64,000 nt of DNA, from contig VXAI01000310.1 in assembly GCA_013399305.1 (NCBI GenBank), positions 73,471 through 137,470 of the forward strand, in the 5' to 3' direction. Both the position numbers and the translations under genes were made by a program. The notes beneath the pieces were generated by a model, which was given only the letters and a program-made list of their open reading frames with translations, was not told the DNA's origin and made no database searches. This document shows, piece after piece, positions 1 to 13,308 of this stretch. Every line of letters starts with the position of its first letter. Within the stretch, counting starts at the first letter, position 1. This stretch comes from Rostratula benghalensis. Lineage: Eukaryota > Chordata > Aves > Charadriiformes > Rostratulidae.

Positions 1-1070
1 GGTTAAGAGCTTATGGGTAAAAATCAGGTGCCAAGTCAACAAAGAAAACCTCAAGGATGGTGCTTACCACCCACCACCCAAGTAAAAGGACCCTGTTGAC
101 AAAGTGTTCTTACTTCACCTACAGGAAGTATCACACTTGCAGGCTCTGATCCAGCTGGGGGACTTCAGTCACCCTGACGTCTGCTGGAAAAGCAGCACAG
201 AAGGATGTAAGCAGTCCAGAATGGTGGACTTGGAGAGCATTGCGGATAATTTCTTAATCCAAGTGATACACAGCCCAACCACAGAAGCATTACTGGACCG
301 GTTGCTTGCCAACACCAATGAACTGATTACAGAGGTCAGGACCAGAGGCAGCCTGGGCTGAAGTGATCATGCCCTCATGAAATTCACAATCTTGATGGGT
401 ATAGCCCAGGCAAAGAATAAAGTCAAGATCTTGAATTTCAGGAGATTGAAATTCCATTTGTTTAGGTAGTTACAGCATGGGACTTCCTGGGAAGCTGCCC
501 TCAGAATAAAGTAGGAGAACAGAGCTAGCAGCTCTTTAAGGACATTTTTCTTAGACTACACAAGTTCTTGATTCCCATGCGTAAGCAAAAAGGCAAGGAT
601 GCCAGCATGAATTAGTAAGGACCATCTGGTCAAACCGAAGCATAAGAAGGGAAAGGCACTGACAGTGGAACCAGGGACATGGATCCCAGCAAGAATACAG
701 GGGTGCTGCCCAGATATGTAGAGATAGAATCTGGAAAGTTAAGGCACAGTGGGAGCAGGTTTTGGAAAGTGATGTTAAGAATACTAAGAAGGAGTTATAT
801 GGATATCTTGGTCAGAAAAGGAAGATTAAATAAAATGTACCCACTCTCATTCCCCCAATAAATAAGACAGAACTAATCACAACCAACATGGAGAAGGCTG
901 AGGGACTCAACTTTTTGTGCATCAGCTTTCACTCTTCTCACATCTCTCAAGTCCCTAAACTTCAAGGCAGGGACTGGGGGAACAAAGTCCCTCCCACTGC
1001 AAGAGAAGATCAGGTTCGATACTATCTGGTACTATTGCATCCAAATACTCAGATCATATTTGCAAACAGG
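1..1070 (+). mobile_element. CR1 LINE fragment (ORF2 endonuclease to linker), decayed
   Basis: Plus-strand frames translate to typical CR1 ORF2 pieces. GDFSHPDVCWK and DNFLIQVIHSPT (104-361) belong to the apurinic endonuclease domain. SDHAL...ILNFRR follows just after 361. GRDWGNKVPPTAREDQVR (to about 1030) lies in the linker before reverse transcriptase. Several stops and frameshifts break the frame, so it is inactive. The 5' part lies outside the window. The fragment stops before the reverse transcriptase and has no CR1 3' end, which is unusual because CR1 copies normally lose their 5' end. The right edge is approximate. Confidence 0.85.
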
Positions 1071-4000
1071 CTCTGATCTTTCAATCATGTGAGCACTTCT
1101 GCTGAAAGCTTTATCAGGAGAACTAAATAAATGTAAGTCAAAAGAAAAGTAAATAAATTCCACAAGTTTAACTTTTTTTAAATTTAGAATATTTTTTTTT
1201 TACTGATGCCAAGTAAAACCATTTAGATATTCATGAACCTCATGTTATTCAGTTACTACTTTGCTGTCACAAAACTATTAGAGCTCAGATTCACTCACTT
1301 TCAACATTTTTATTCAATTCAAAGCTCAGTATTTAATTTAGCCCTTTAATGACATTCACTTCTGGACACATACCTGTTTAATTTATGAGTTACCTTTCTC
1401 ATACACTTGTTGCATTACTGTCCATTTGTGTGTGGACACAAGAAAATCACACACATAATCTCAGTTTTACACAAATACATATTATATAGACCGATATGAA
1501 CTTCAAAACATAGACGTGATTCCATCAGACCTACACATCTTATTATGGACTATTAATCATTCAGAACTTGAAATACTTCTAAGAAATTTTACAGGAAAAA
1601 TCCATTTTCTTAAGCAGAAAGTCCTCTCTACAAGTGAGAATTTCAGAGGACTAGCTAACAGTTTTAACACTCAAGCTTTCATTCTTACAGACAGGTCCAT
1701 GTCTTCAAACATTATTCCCAGTCTAACATATCTAACATTTTCCGTATTTTTCATAAGACTTTATAGTATGGTACCACTGCAAGATACAAATTTGACAGTT
1801 CGCAATAGGATCTGCTCAATGTAGCAAATTATTCTGACAGTAAGTACTATGGAGGCATCAGTGTACATTCTTCTAACATACATATTAAAAATCTTACAAA
1901 CACTGTGACTGAAGCATATCCATGAAATTTTATTATGTACATGATTAAGAGTCAGTAATTTTTTTAATAAATCATGCATTGCAGTAATCAACTATTCTGT
2001 AATTTTTATTTAAACATTTTAAAAATTAAAAAGTGCTATTTAAAGCTGTTTCATTAACAGTTTTAAAACAATTGGAAATATTTTTAAACCTGTCTCAAGT
2101 TTTCTGTCTATTTTGCTCTCAGTGTCTATGAATGTGCGCAATGAGCTAGTTAATACATGAATTTATGGATGGTATAATGATTCTCCTCAATTGTCCTTCC
2201 AGCAATATTTTTGGAAACATTGAGAAGTAATCAATACCTCTTTGTATTACCAGAAATGCCTAGCAACACTGGTATACATCATTGCAAGTGTTTCTTTACT
2301 CTTTCACAAACACAGCTGCAGTAGTTCTATTGCCCTACTGTAGTTTAACAAATGAATTTCATTACAAATTAGAACACAGAAGATGAGCAGTGTCCTCAAA
2401 TGTCTTTAATCCTTTTTTAGGTTTAATACATCATTAAAATAGAATGACAGGCAGGAGAATATTTGCTCATTCTTGTAAAAGCTCATACACATTTTTGTTT
2501 TGATTCCATTCTTCAGTGGCATACCACAGAGAAACCTCTGTATTTTCAGAATTGATGTACCTTTCAAAACTATAATCTTTGGCTTTCAAGCTCACTATTA
2601 TTTGCCTTCAGGTGCAAATTTTAAAGTGTATAGGCTTCTAAAAAGAACTTTATGGCTTCAGCCAGATACTGAAAGGCTTGTAGATCAGTCATCATCACAG
2701 TGTAAATTTCCTTTCAAAATAATGTTCCTCACTCAGAGTACACTTGTGCTTATACTCGGTTCACTTGTCAAATACAAATTCGAGGTCACCAAAAGCTTCA
2801 GGGCAACTTCAGCTATTCCAAAACTCATTTTCTACCTCTATTTGTTGGAGAAATAGGATTTCAAATGTAAAAATAATAGGAAATGCTACAGTTTAAGAAA
2901 CAACGGCATATTATGTGCATGTTTCAGTCCACCATTGCAGTGACTGTCTGTAAGGACAAAGTCAATCCAATCCTCTAGCATTTCAGAACACCAAAAATAC
3001 CAGAAGCAGATAATGTACTTTGCAACAGAGCTCATATGTATTCTAGTCAAAACATGGGTTTAGACACGCCATCTTAAATATATAAGTTTAGGATCAGATG
3101 CAAATGATTCTATTTAATTTTTTTTTTTTTTAACAGATTAAACATTTGAACACTCTCAATTACAATTTCTACTGCTCATAAGAAGTCACATACCTGATCC
3201 AGTAAAGGACACTAGGCTCAATATTCCTCTTCACTTGGATTCCTTGGCCACATAATAGGAAGAGGTTTTATTTAATTCTATTTTTAAGTCCTATGTTTTA
3301 CTAAAATAGAATGACAGACAAGAGAGTACTTATGTTTTACTTTAAAGGCCAAGTTTATCTATCAGAGGTCAGTCTGATTTTGTCGTCTCAAGAGACTTTT
3401 TCATGCAGCTATAGTTCATAATTAGAGCTGGGTATTTAACACTCTCTTGAAAAGACCATCTAGCTACTTGGGGAAAAGCATTTCCCTTCCCAAAGTAAAA
3501 TCAAATTTTATTGTTGAGTTTGATACACGCCCACAGTGAGAAAAAAAGAGAGAAGATAACAGTCATAGAGAGGTAAAGTGGAGAAACTACACATTATAGC
3601 ATCTTTGTGGGATGCCCTCTACACTGTGGTTTCCTGTGAGGATTCTTGTTTTCAAAAAGTCAGCTAGAGTCTATAAATATCACGGGTGTACACTCCTAAA
3701 ATATGTGACAAAATAGCCTGCTTCATTTTAACACAGAACATGGCACATTCTTTCTTTCACATTCCCCTGTAAAAGACAAAGCATGACATTTTCTATTATT
3801 ATTGATTTAGACTGTTTTCATCTACTGGCTTTAAAGAATAATTTTCAAAAGAATTAATTTTTAATTAAAATTTCACTGTGTCATGTAAATTTGCAGCAAG
3901 GATGGAACATAGCACGTAACCTATTGAGAAAAGCTAGGGAAATACAAAAACATTTTGGCATTCAAAAAAACCCAGTAAGTAGCAACTATAAAACAATTGC

Positions 4001-4377
4001 ATAAAACATTTTTAAGGCTATGAGCTACTGCAAGCATAACACAAATATTGATTTTTACTTTGGAAGAAATTAGTATATACCACATACTTAGTAATGGAAA
4101 GATTGATAGGAAACACACAGATTCCAACCCAAATGTATAGTGAATTAAAAATATTTAACAGCAACCAGTATACATACTAGCTAAGCAATAAAAGCAGCCT
4201 ACCAATATGTTCATGTTTGTACAGATGTTATTTAATTTCTCAAAAATAAAAGATTGACTTTTTGTTTCCTGTGATATTCCTTTATAGTTGCTACATTAAA
4301 GGAAATGTCAGTTCTGCCTCTACATTTCTCTGAAAACAGTAGCTGTTCTGCTTGTTTGGGTTTCTTACCATTTCAGA

Positions 4378-4455
4378 GAAAGAGATGTGAAGGGAGGGTA
4401 AGGAAGAAAGGAGGAAGGGAGGGAGGAAGTAGGAAGACAGGGTCAGGAAGAAAAC
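4378..4455 (+). repeat. Purine-rich tract (GGAA/GGGA)n
   Basis: About 78 bases, nearly all A and G on the plus strand, rich in GGAAGGGAGGGAGGAAG. Simple sequence capable of triplex formation. No gene association is visible. Confidence 0.8.
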
Positions 4456-6882
4456 TAGAACTATTTGCACACTAGAATGTCATCTACCCTTTTATACTTG
4501 CTTCCCATTATTTTCTGCTCATTTAAAAAAAAAAAGTAAACCAGGTCACATTTATTAGCTATCCCATGCTACACACTATAAACAGCATTATAAACATAGA
4601 CCAAAAAATGTTTTGGTTTTTTATAGTGTATTACTGAGTTTACGAAGGCTCAATATCCACAAAATATGTACAAAACCTGGCCTTTTGCTTACACAATGAA
4701 CACTATCTGGCTTTGAATGATTGAGATTGATGAATAAAATTATTCTTAACCCAACAAGAAGGATAGCTGTGATACAGGAACTGTCTGCTGAAGAGCATTA
4801 TTGGTGATCCCTACAATTTCAAAGGGGAAGACTGGTCCAGACCAATTGCTCACAGGTCCCCAGTGCTAACATCAAAGTGTGAATTCAGTATGCTTTTACA
4901 GAAGTTAACAGCAAGACAGGTAATATCAGCTGTCTACACTGAAGTACAGATTATATGAAAATGGAGAGAAATGAAAGGCAAGAATAAAACTGGGGCCAAG
5001 TTGGAGGGGGGGAAGAAGGAACAGGAATTCCTGCAGAAGGAAACAGAATTAATTTGGATATAATTCCTGGGGTTCACCCAGGGTAAAGATACCAGTGTCA
5101 GGGGGTAGGAAAGCATAATTGCTATTCTGCAGCCTCAATAGTCAGGAAGGAAAAACTAAAATAAGGACCATGAAAAAGATGTGGCATAAATACACAAGGT
5201 TATTGACAGTAACATCTTTAGAGAAGTAAGCACCCCATGCTTGAGGAAATGAAATAAATGATTTCCAGAATGTATCCAATACACAGGGCTTCAGAGAAAA
5301 TATGATGTATCCATATATTTCATATAATAGCGTATCTGTGGTTTTAATACTTATTTTTTTAAATACAGAATATTATGATATTAGTCAAGAAACTTAGTTT
5401 AGCTAGGGTATTCACTGAGAAAGACAGTGGAGTAAATTGATCAAATACAGCAACTTATTTGCAACAAAAGCCAAAATATAGAAGCAGAAACTGCTGGTGG
5501 TTTTAGAGCAGATTTTTCTCTGCTCCTTTACCCAAGGAGCAGCATTTTATTGGTCTATTGACATTAAATCATTACAGAGCCTTTTGAAATGGTCAAACTG
5601 CCTACTTCCCTTAAATTAGTACAAGCCTAGCTATTTCATTATAAATTCAATGTCAGAAACTAGGTCTTGGAAAAGAAAGGTTTAATGAGCCAAACCAGGA
5701 TTATAGTGCTTCCTTCCCTCACAGTAAGGCTGTCCACTACCTGCAGCAATACTGCATTTATGGCTGTTATAAAGTACCTTGCCTCTCATTTTTATTGTAT
5801 TTAGCCGAGTTCCTTCATCACAACATCCATTCCACTCAAGTATACAAAACCTTTTACTTTAAAAAACAGCATTAAGGAAAGCAAGTACTATATTTCTAAA
5901 CATTCAGGGACTCACAGGAGACCAAAAGGGTATATACAGTTTAATACAATCTGTAGTGCTTCAATGTCATTTCATATTGAAGGAGGCTTCAAGAACTGAA
6001 AAAGCACTAAGGAGTAGCAAACTTGTATCAACTGAATAAAAGAATAGAAGCAAAAGTTCTCAGCTATAACTAACTGATGAACATAATTGGTTCATATTCA
6101 GTAGAAATTATCTGGGAACTGTAAGCTATGTAACTTCACAATTTTTGGCTCCATATCTTCATAATAATTTAAAACTAATTCAAGCCTTCTCCAAGAGGCT
6201 CCTATTACTCTTATACAGTTCAAGTCATTGACAACCCAGAGAATTAACTTCAGCAACTGGTAAATAAAACAATTAAAAATTCAAACAAGACACATGTCTC
6301 TGATTGTTTAAGATCCTCAAAAACTAGGACTGAACATACTAAATTAATTCTCAGTCCTTCTATAAGTTTTTTGTTGGTTTGTTGGTTTGTTTGTTTTATA
6401 ATAAGTTACATATATATGTGGTTTATGTTATTTTTAAAAGAACATGTGAAAAACAAAATTTTGAAATTTTGACCAAAAATTGGAATGGATTACCATTTGA
6501 AGGACTGGCTATCCCCGTTTAAACTAGTCAAAGTGACATCTCCACATTTAGAAATATAGCTACAAACACCCCCCCCAAAAAAAAAATAGTTAGATGAAAC
6601 TAAAATGTAATTAAAGGATTAATAGCTCAAAATGAGTAAGTATAAGGTCAGATAGACCAAGAACCACTTTGAAAATAGTGTGGAGCCAATGCAGAAAAAA
6701 TTATAGTCTCTTTCCTTAAGACTTTGAATGGACTGCTAATTACTTTCTTTCTATCAGATGACCTCACAGTAATACACACACTGACAAATTAACATATGTA
6801 GCACATCACAGAAAATACTGTTACATTGCACTTATGCAAAACTTATGCTTGTGTACATCAACCTTTTTGAATGACACTGTTA

Positions 6883-7221
6883 CTATAGATGTAAACACTG
6901 GGTGCAACTGGCAGTAGATGATGCCTTTTTATTTACATTTTCCACCCGCTTTTGAAATTCCTCAGGAAAAGGAGCTTTTTCATTCAATGTAATGTGTGAT
7001 CTGTTTTGTGCACATTTTTCAACATCCAGATGGTAGAGATACCACGTAACAAACAGATCATACGTCCTTTTACTTTCATAAATAGTTCCTTGAGGCAAAA
7101 ATACATAATAAAAAGACCTTACAAACATGTGCTGTGTGATACTCCCAGTCTGTTTGGGTTTCAACACTTTCATCACCAATACAGTTCCAAAACTGAAACT
7201 TCCACAGTTGATACTGGTCAA
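6883..7221 (-). pseudogene. Unrecognised intronic open frame, possible decayed retrocopy
   Basis: A 112-codon minus-strand frame, starting at a TTG and open further upstream. The downstream two thirds reads protein-like (YESKRTYDLFVTWYLYHLDV, then APFPEEFQKRVENVNKKASS). Over the first 100 bases a different frame looks more protein-like (FDQYQLWKFQFWNCIGDESV, then TDWEYHTAHVCK), as if a frameshift near 7120 joins them. I do not recognise the protein. It is not KDM4C and has no clear splice sites or poly-A tail. It may equally be chance, because AT-rich introns yield frames of this length. Confidence 0.25.
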
Positions 7222-7477
7222 ACGTGTTATTCTTTTTTGGGGGAGGGCAGGTTCAAACTTCTATTAACAAAATACCAAAGGCTAATAACAGTGTTAATGA
7301 ATTGCTACTATATGTCCAAAAGCACATCTTGATCAAACCCTGTTTATTTATTCCTTTCCTTAAACAAGGCTTACTGCTCTGTACCTAGCAATAATTATCA
7401 CAATTCAGATTTTTAATACATTTCAAATATTGGAAAACCTTAATAGCAAAGAATGTATATATGAATATACTACTCAC

Positions 7478-7586
7478 CAATTTTAATCTTTGCAAAGGTA
7501 TTCTGCCAGTGTCTATCGGTGTACGTTCTGTGACATTACCAAATCTGACTTCTGGGATGGCAATTGCACACATTACATGTGCCCAC
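7478..7586 (-). CDS. KDM4C: KDM4C internal exon I: extended PHD, last exon in window
   Basis: One base completing Lys, then 36 codons ending in phase 0: [18 protein letters not shown], then [17 protein letters not shown]. This is the extended-PHD core of KDM4 proteins, with His and Cys zinc ligands in WAHVMC. The acceptor is TTTTCACAG/GTGGGC and the donor AAATTG/GTGAGT. The next expected residues (a CIFC zinc pair, then the remaining second PHD and the paired Tudor domains) were looked for between here and position 1 and not found. The gene therefore continues past the window start. Confidence 0.97.
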
Positions 7587-10500
7587 CTGTGAAAAGTGGC
7601 AAGTCAAGAATACCACCAAAAACCCCCATAGATACACAAGTGTTTAAGGTGCTTTGTTACCTCTGTGTGTTTTTTCTTAAAAAGCCACCATCTTGAGACA
7701 CTTCCTTATTAGGACTTCCTGACTTTCTTTGAAAAATATTTTAAAAACCTTACAACACTACTACTTTGTGTAAACATACTTTCAGTCTGTGGTTTTATTG
7801 CAACATTTGTTAAAGCACCTTTCATATACAATTTATTAAGTGCAAAGCTTTTGTAGTTGTGCTATCCAGGTGCACATGTAAAAGACCAAGCTATGTGAAT
7901 CATGTGCAATTTATCACATACAGCATTTCAGGTCAACATTACTCAGACCTGAATAACTGTTCTTAGGCAACACACGTAATCACAACCAGTCATACTGTAA
8001 AAAATAAGACATTCTGTTTACAGAAACCAAGGTACAGAAGTACAAACTGATCAGGGTATCACTGTAATGCCCAACACAAACTGGATCCCCTTTAGCAGTT
8101 AAAGCACTTGTCAAGTGTCTAGGACATTGCTTCAGTGCAACTTCAAGAAATATGTCTGATGTGTCAAGATGATGCTATGGAATTCTTATACTTATCAGAA
8201 AGTACTGCTATGTTCTCCAAATGCTGGTTCAATGCATAACTTGAAAGTAAGAAAAGCTACATGAAACTAAAGAAGTCTGATATTAACATTAAAAGAGCAT
8301 ACCATATGAAGTAAAAGAGAAACTAATGACATTTTTATTAATCAAGAGTAGTCTTTGGACCACTTCTAAAATCCTTTTTGGGATAGAAAATGAGTAAATC
8401 TGAAGACAGAGAAACATTTCCATTCCTTGATTCGTATTTGCTGTATTCTCAGTCATTCAGTGCACAACTTTTCTCATTAAAATATTTGTTCTTTCTTGTA
8501 ACCCCCAAATACCCTCCTCACTCCACTTTCTGTACACCTCTAAAGGCACACATTACATGAGCACCTTAGGAGATTAACACAAATGCAGGCTGCAGTTAAA
8601 AGCGTTAGAGGGTGATGCAGCAGAATGAAGTAATTTCTCTTCCCTGCACTAGCATGGTGCCATTTCAGTACTCATCTTCGACAAAAAAAAAAACTGGAAA
8701 AGTATAAAATGATATATAGAGACTTAACAAATTGCTGTCATATGATGCTAAAGTTGCATTGGCCATAGTGTGAAATAAGAGCTGTATGTAAAGATGACAT
8801 ATCAATTAGCAGGTTATACAGTTCAGCCCAAATGAAGCAGGTAAAGCTTGTAGATCCATCATCATATTATGGTGACAGTTATGTGTACGTTCTAACTTCC
8901 AGAAAAAAGGCTTGCTTTGAGACTTTTTAAGTTTTAGTAACTTTCTCTTTTCATTGCTGCCTGCCTGCAAAACTACACTGTCTTACCATCTAAGCTTTAT
9001 GGGACAGAAATGCTATAAATAAAACGCCTCTTCCATAAATCTTCACTCAAGCCTTTATACTCTGACATCTCTCAACCCAACAGATTCAAAAGTATTGCTG
9101 TGTTCTGCTGAAAAGAAGGAATCTTAGCTCTCCTATGAGGCAATTTTTTACACACCACCACCATCCCCACACCATGTTTGATTCATTAGCTTTTAAATCT
9201 AAGTAATTCTCATCCTACATCTCTAATCAATATATGAGAGGTGAAGATGGAAGGAAGGAAATACACACTTGTTGGTGAAAAAATATACTCTTCCAAAAAC
9301 TCTGGAAATTTTGGACTGATAACTAATGCTGAAAGATAGATAAATGACTCAACAATGTGTAGCAACAGTAACATGTTACAGAAACAAGAATTTAAATACT
9401 TTTACAGAACTCTAATTTCACAAATCTATACCAGAAACCCACAGAGGGCTACAATGCAAAACCAAAGACTTCGGGTACAGTTATGCAGGAAAAGTCACTT
9501 TCTGCAAACCTCTGTGGATTTTATTTTCTATGATGAATACATATTATGAAACATTTCTAAAACACTTCAATTAATCTACAAAGAGATGTACATATTTTCA
9601 AAGACACAAAACGCAATCGATCAGCAGCAAATATCAAAAGAGCATGACAAATTCTACTGAGATAATTTATTTCCTTTTTTTTTTTTTTCAAGAAAAGCAA
9701 GTAGCAAATTCAGGGTAGTTTAAAACAGAACTAAAAAGCAGCTGAGTATTTTCAAGTCTTGGTCAAAATCTCCCTTAAACTGGTTACAGTATTAATGGCT
9801 TTTGAAGGTAAGGTCTGTCCTGTAAGTTTCACATAAAACCTTCTTTTAACTGGACAATTTACAAGGGTCACGTGATCAATTGCAAATCACTGATAAATAA
9901 ATTCTTGTCTGGTAAGTGGAAGAGAATGTTGTAGTTGGATAATCTCTTACTACTGCATTCCAAAGAGTTAAAGAAAGAGATCTACATCATATGCTACGTT
10001 ACTAAAATCATCTAATCAATTATAAGAAGTTTCAAAATGCATAAAGACTGTTCCACTATCGGGCTTGCAAAAATACTAAGCTCAACATTTTCTGTTTTAT
10101 CTGTTAGGGTTACTTGCTATAGTGTTCTGCCATCTAAATACACAGCAAAATACTCATACTGTTAATAGCATGATGTCAGTAGCAACACTATTTTTGAAAG
10201 CGTATGATAGAAGTATATTTNNNNNNNNNNNNNNNNNNNNNNNNNNNTTTCTAGAAGTTCAAATGTAATGTGTAATCACAAATTTTCAGGACCAAAAAAG
10301 AAAAACACCTTGCCATTTGATAAGACTTGCCCATGCAAACAATGAGAAATGAGCTCTCGCTTATTTTCTTTATATAAAGGCCAGCAGAATATAATTTGGA
10401 ACAAGTGTGTGCAAATACTAAAAAAACCCATACAATTTAGCATCTAACTATTTCACAAAATGTCAGTGGCACATTTCAACAGGAATAATTTCAATTCTAC

Positions 10501-10610
10501 AATGATTCAGCTTAAAAGAACACTGTGAAGTAATTAGGTTTAAAAATAGGAATGGATTGGGAATAAAGTTTAAAACAAGCACATACAATCCCGAAGTATG
10601 TATTACTTAC
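7587..10610 (-). other. KDM4C: KDM4C intron H-I
   Basis: 3,024 bases with a 27-base assembly gap at 10221-10247. No mobile element or exon was recognised. Confidence 0.8.
10221..10247. other. Assembly gap, 27 N
   Basis: 27 N bases in the H-I intron, a small unresolved spot about 360 bases from exon H. Confidence 1.
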
Positions 10611-10666
10611 TTCTTGTCAGTAGTTTGCTTTAATGCACCACCTCTCAAATTGCAGAGACAACATTC
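10611..10666 (-). CDS. KDM4C: KDM4C internal exon H: start of second (extended) PHD
   Basis: A 56-base exon, too short to stand out as a long open frame. It was found by reading the minus strand for the missing link between exons G and I. It gives ECCLCNLRGGALKQTTDK plus two bases of Lys, matching the conserved KDM4 sequence that follows WTA. The Cys-Cys-x-Cys cluster supplies zinc ligands of the extended PHD. The acceptor TATTTTCAG/GAATGT and donor AAGAA/GTAAGT are both strong. Phase is 0 on entry and 2 on exit, exactly what exons G and I need. Confidence 0.97.
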
Positions 10667-13246
10667 CTGAAAATAAAAATAGTGTAGAAAAACAGTGAGC
10701 TTTATTGACTGATTACAAATCAGGTTTATTCAGCTTATCTTAAGGATATGTAAATTGCTAATGTAATTAATTACTGGGTTACAATCTGCCATTTATAAGC
10801 ATTGTACTTCATTACAGGAAAAATACAGGAATACAATATTAAAAAGAAAAACAACTCAAAAGAGCTAAAGAGAAATAACTTTTAAGTATTACTCTTAAAC
10901 AAAATGACAGAATCACTTTGAAAGTGGTATCAAATAAAAAGATATTTAATCAGTACTGACACAGAAAGGCTGGAATTGCCATGCAGCTCACTAAGGTAAA
11001 ACAATGTAAAATGACACATAATTATTTTAATAGAGGTTACTGAGAAACTGATTTCCAAGCCATTAATTCAACTCAAATATTTTGAAAACCTGCTTGTTCC
11101 TGACAGTCCTCAAATTTATCAACTTCCATGTATGGGGCACATTATGCTTTTTGCAAGAATTCCTTTTGCTGCAGCACACCTTCACTGCCTTGATCTTCAG
11201 CACAACTCCATCTGCTTTTAGGGCACTGAGCAAGGCATATTTAAGATAATATTCCAAACAAATAGGGCTTTTCCTACCTCTGCTTAAAACTGTGCCTTTG
11301 AACAAACACACAGGCTTTTCTGCTTTCCAACCCTTTTCTGTCTGTCCAGACCCTCTCTCTCCCTCTTCAGTCTCCTCATTTCCCAAATCTATCTTTTCCT
11401 TCCAAATGCACAAAACTAAGTCAAGTATATCTATACTCAGAAAGACTTTGCCTCTTGAACCTCTAAATTTAAGTTGCCCTCGCAGGGCAAAAACAAACCA
11501 ACAAAACAAAAAACTTTGCTGTTAAGGAGAGATGACATTAAGAAACTTCATGCCATTCTAGATTGACAAACCAAATTCAGTTTAATGCATGACCTCATGT
11601 TTCAATTTCAAATCATTACCCTTTGTGATGCTGTTTAACCACTACACATAGTCATGCCTAACTAATAATCATGTAATTATCTTCCAAATATTTGTAGATT
11701 CTTATGTTATCCTGAAATCTTGTTGCATTATATATATTAAATTCCCTTGACTACTCTCCAAGGTGATTCAAACCATCTTCACATTTTCCTTCTGCCTATT
11801 ATCCTTCTATGGATGTGATTAGGATAATGAGGTGCTTCCATATACACAGGTATTTTACCAAACTAGGCAAAGAACCATTACAGTCTTTCTTATCCGGAAT
11901 ACATTTTGTTTTAAAAAAACATCACTTGGAAAACTCACTGAACTACACAGGCATGAGATAAAGACTTTCCTAAAATAGGTGCTAAGGAATCACATTAATA
12001 AGGCATTATACACTATGCTGAATTATTCTGCAGTAATACAGCAAAAATTCCACTAAATAATTAATGGGCACCATGCACTGTTTCTAGCGAGGTACCATTA
12101 CTGTCATGGGAAATTTGCTTCTAATTGGCATTCAGTTCTCAAAGACAAACACTTACATGTGAACACTACAGTGTGAAAGAGTCTGGAGATCTTTAAACCT
12201 ACCTGAGAATCCTGAGGACTACCTGAGCACAACAACAGAGTAATCCTACAGTACTTTCACCTTAGAATCTTCCTTACAAATTAGCAGAGGAGAGTTCTAT
12301 TTCTTCATCTCCTCCTTCCAGGGATCCGGACACCCTGAATGAATGGGTCATCTTTTCTGCTATCAGTGTTGTTTATCTTCATAAACAGGGATTGGCCACC
12401 ACCTTAGTGAGGCACCGACAAACAGAATGGGTCCAGGCTGTTATTTTATATATGACAGTTGGACAGATAAAACCAGTAAAAATAAAACAGCACACAGCTC
12501 CATGACAAAATAAGTAAGCCAGGCAGCATAGAAAATCATATTTAAATTGGAAGAGCCATTCAGGAAGAGGCAAATACCATGATCTCCTAACAAAAGGAAT
12601 GATGCAAGACTTTTTGAAGATCTGATCATCAACCCATTTATAGTTCTGTAGGACTGTGAAACTTACAATGTAGAATAACATCTGCAGACTGGGGAAGAGA
12701 GCATGAGTCTGATTCAACAGAAATCTTGCAGGGGAGGGGAGGAGGGAACCAGAATGAGAAGGCTTCCTTCTCCACTTGCAAATTTAAAAGTTCAGTGGAT
12801 CCCTCCCTCGCCTGTGGATCCCTCACTTTTTTTTTTTTTTTTCAGTTGAGGTACTTTCTTCATATTTGCCATAAAAAACCTTTAGTTTACTGCTTCTCAG
12901 TTTTGTAGTAGGCTTGTCAATATTTTATGAGCTTTGATATTCTTATACCAGCTTACTTTCAACTTCATTACTTATATTATGATGAACTTTCCTGCTTCTA
13001 ATAGGTATTTTTTTACTTCTAAGAAAAACTTAAGATCTAATCATATACTATGTAACTTATTGAAGCAACGAGAGACAGCCCAAGGTCCTAAGGAAGATCC
13101 ACAAATAAATTAAGCCAAAATATATGAGAAGTTTGTTGCCAATACTGTCTCTTAACCACTGTAAAAATAAAAAATTCTGAATAAGAAACTGCAGGAGACA
13201 GAAGTTATAATCCTCACCTACTAATTGCAGAGCTTTTACACTAAGT

Positions 13247-13308
13247 CTTTAAAAAAAAAAAAGGGGTGAGGGTGGGGGAGGAGGAAGGAGGGAAAGAAAT
13301 GCAGCCCT
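13247..13308 (+). repeat. Purine-rich tract
   Basis: A poly-A run followed by GGGGTGAGGGTGGGGGAGGAGGAAGG-type sequence, almost free of C and poor in T. Confidence 0.75.

Larger units (their letters stand above)
1071..7477 (-). other. KDM4C: KDM4C intron downstream of exon I (partial)
   Basis: No further KDM4C exon was found. It holds a purine tract near 4378-4455, a (GTTT)n run near 6367-6397 and an unrecognised open frame at 6883-7221. The rest appears to be unique AT-rich sequence. Confidence 0.65.

Noticed and set aside
2430..3330. Short similar stretch (AAAATAGAATGACAG) at about 2436 and 3303
   Set aside because: Similarity does not extend beyond about 25 bases, so it is too weak to call a repeat.
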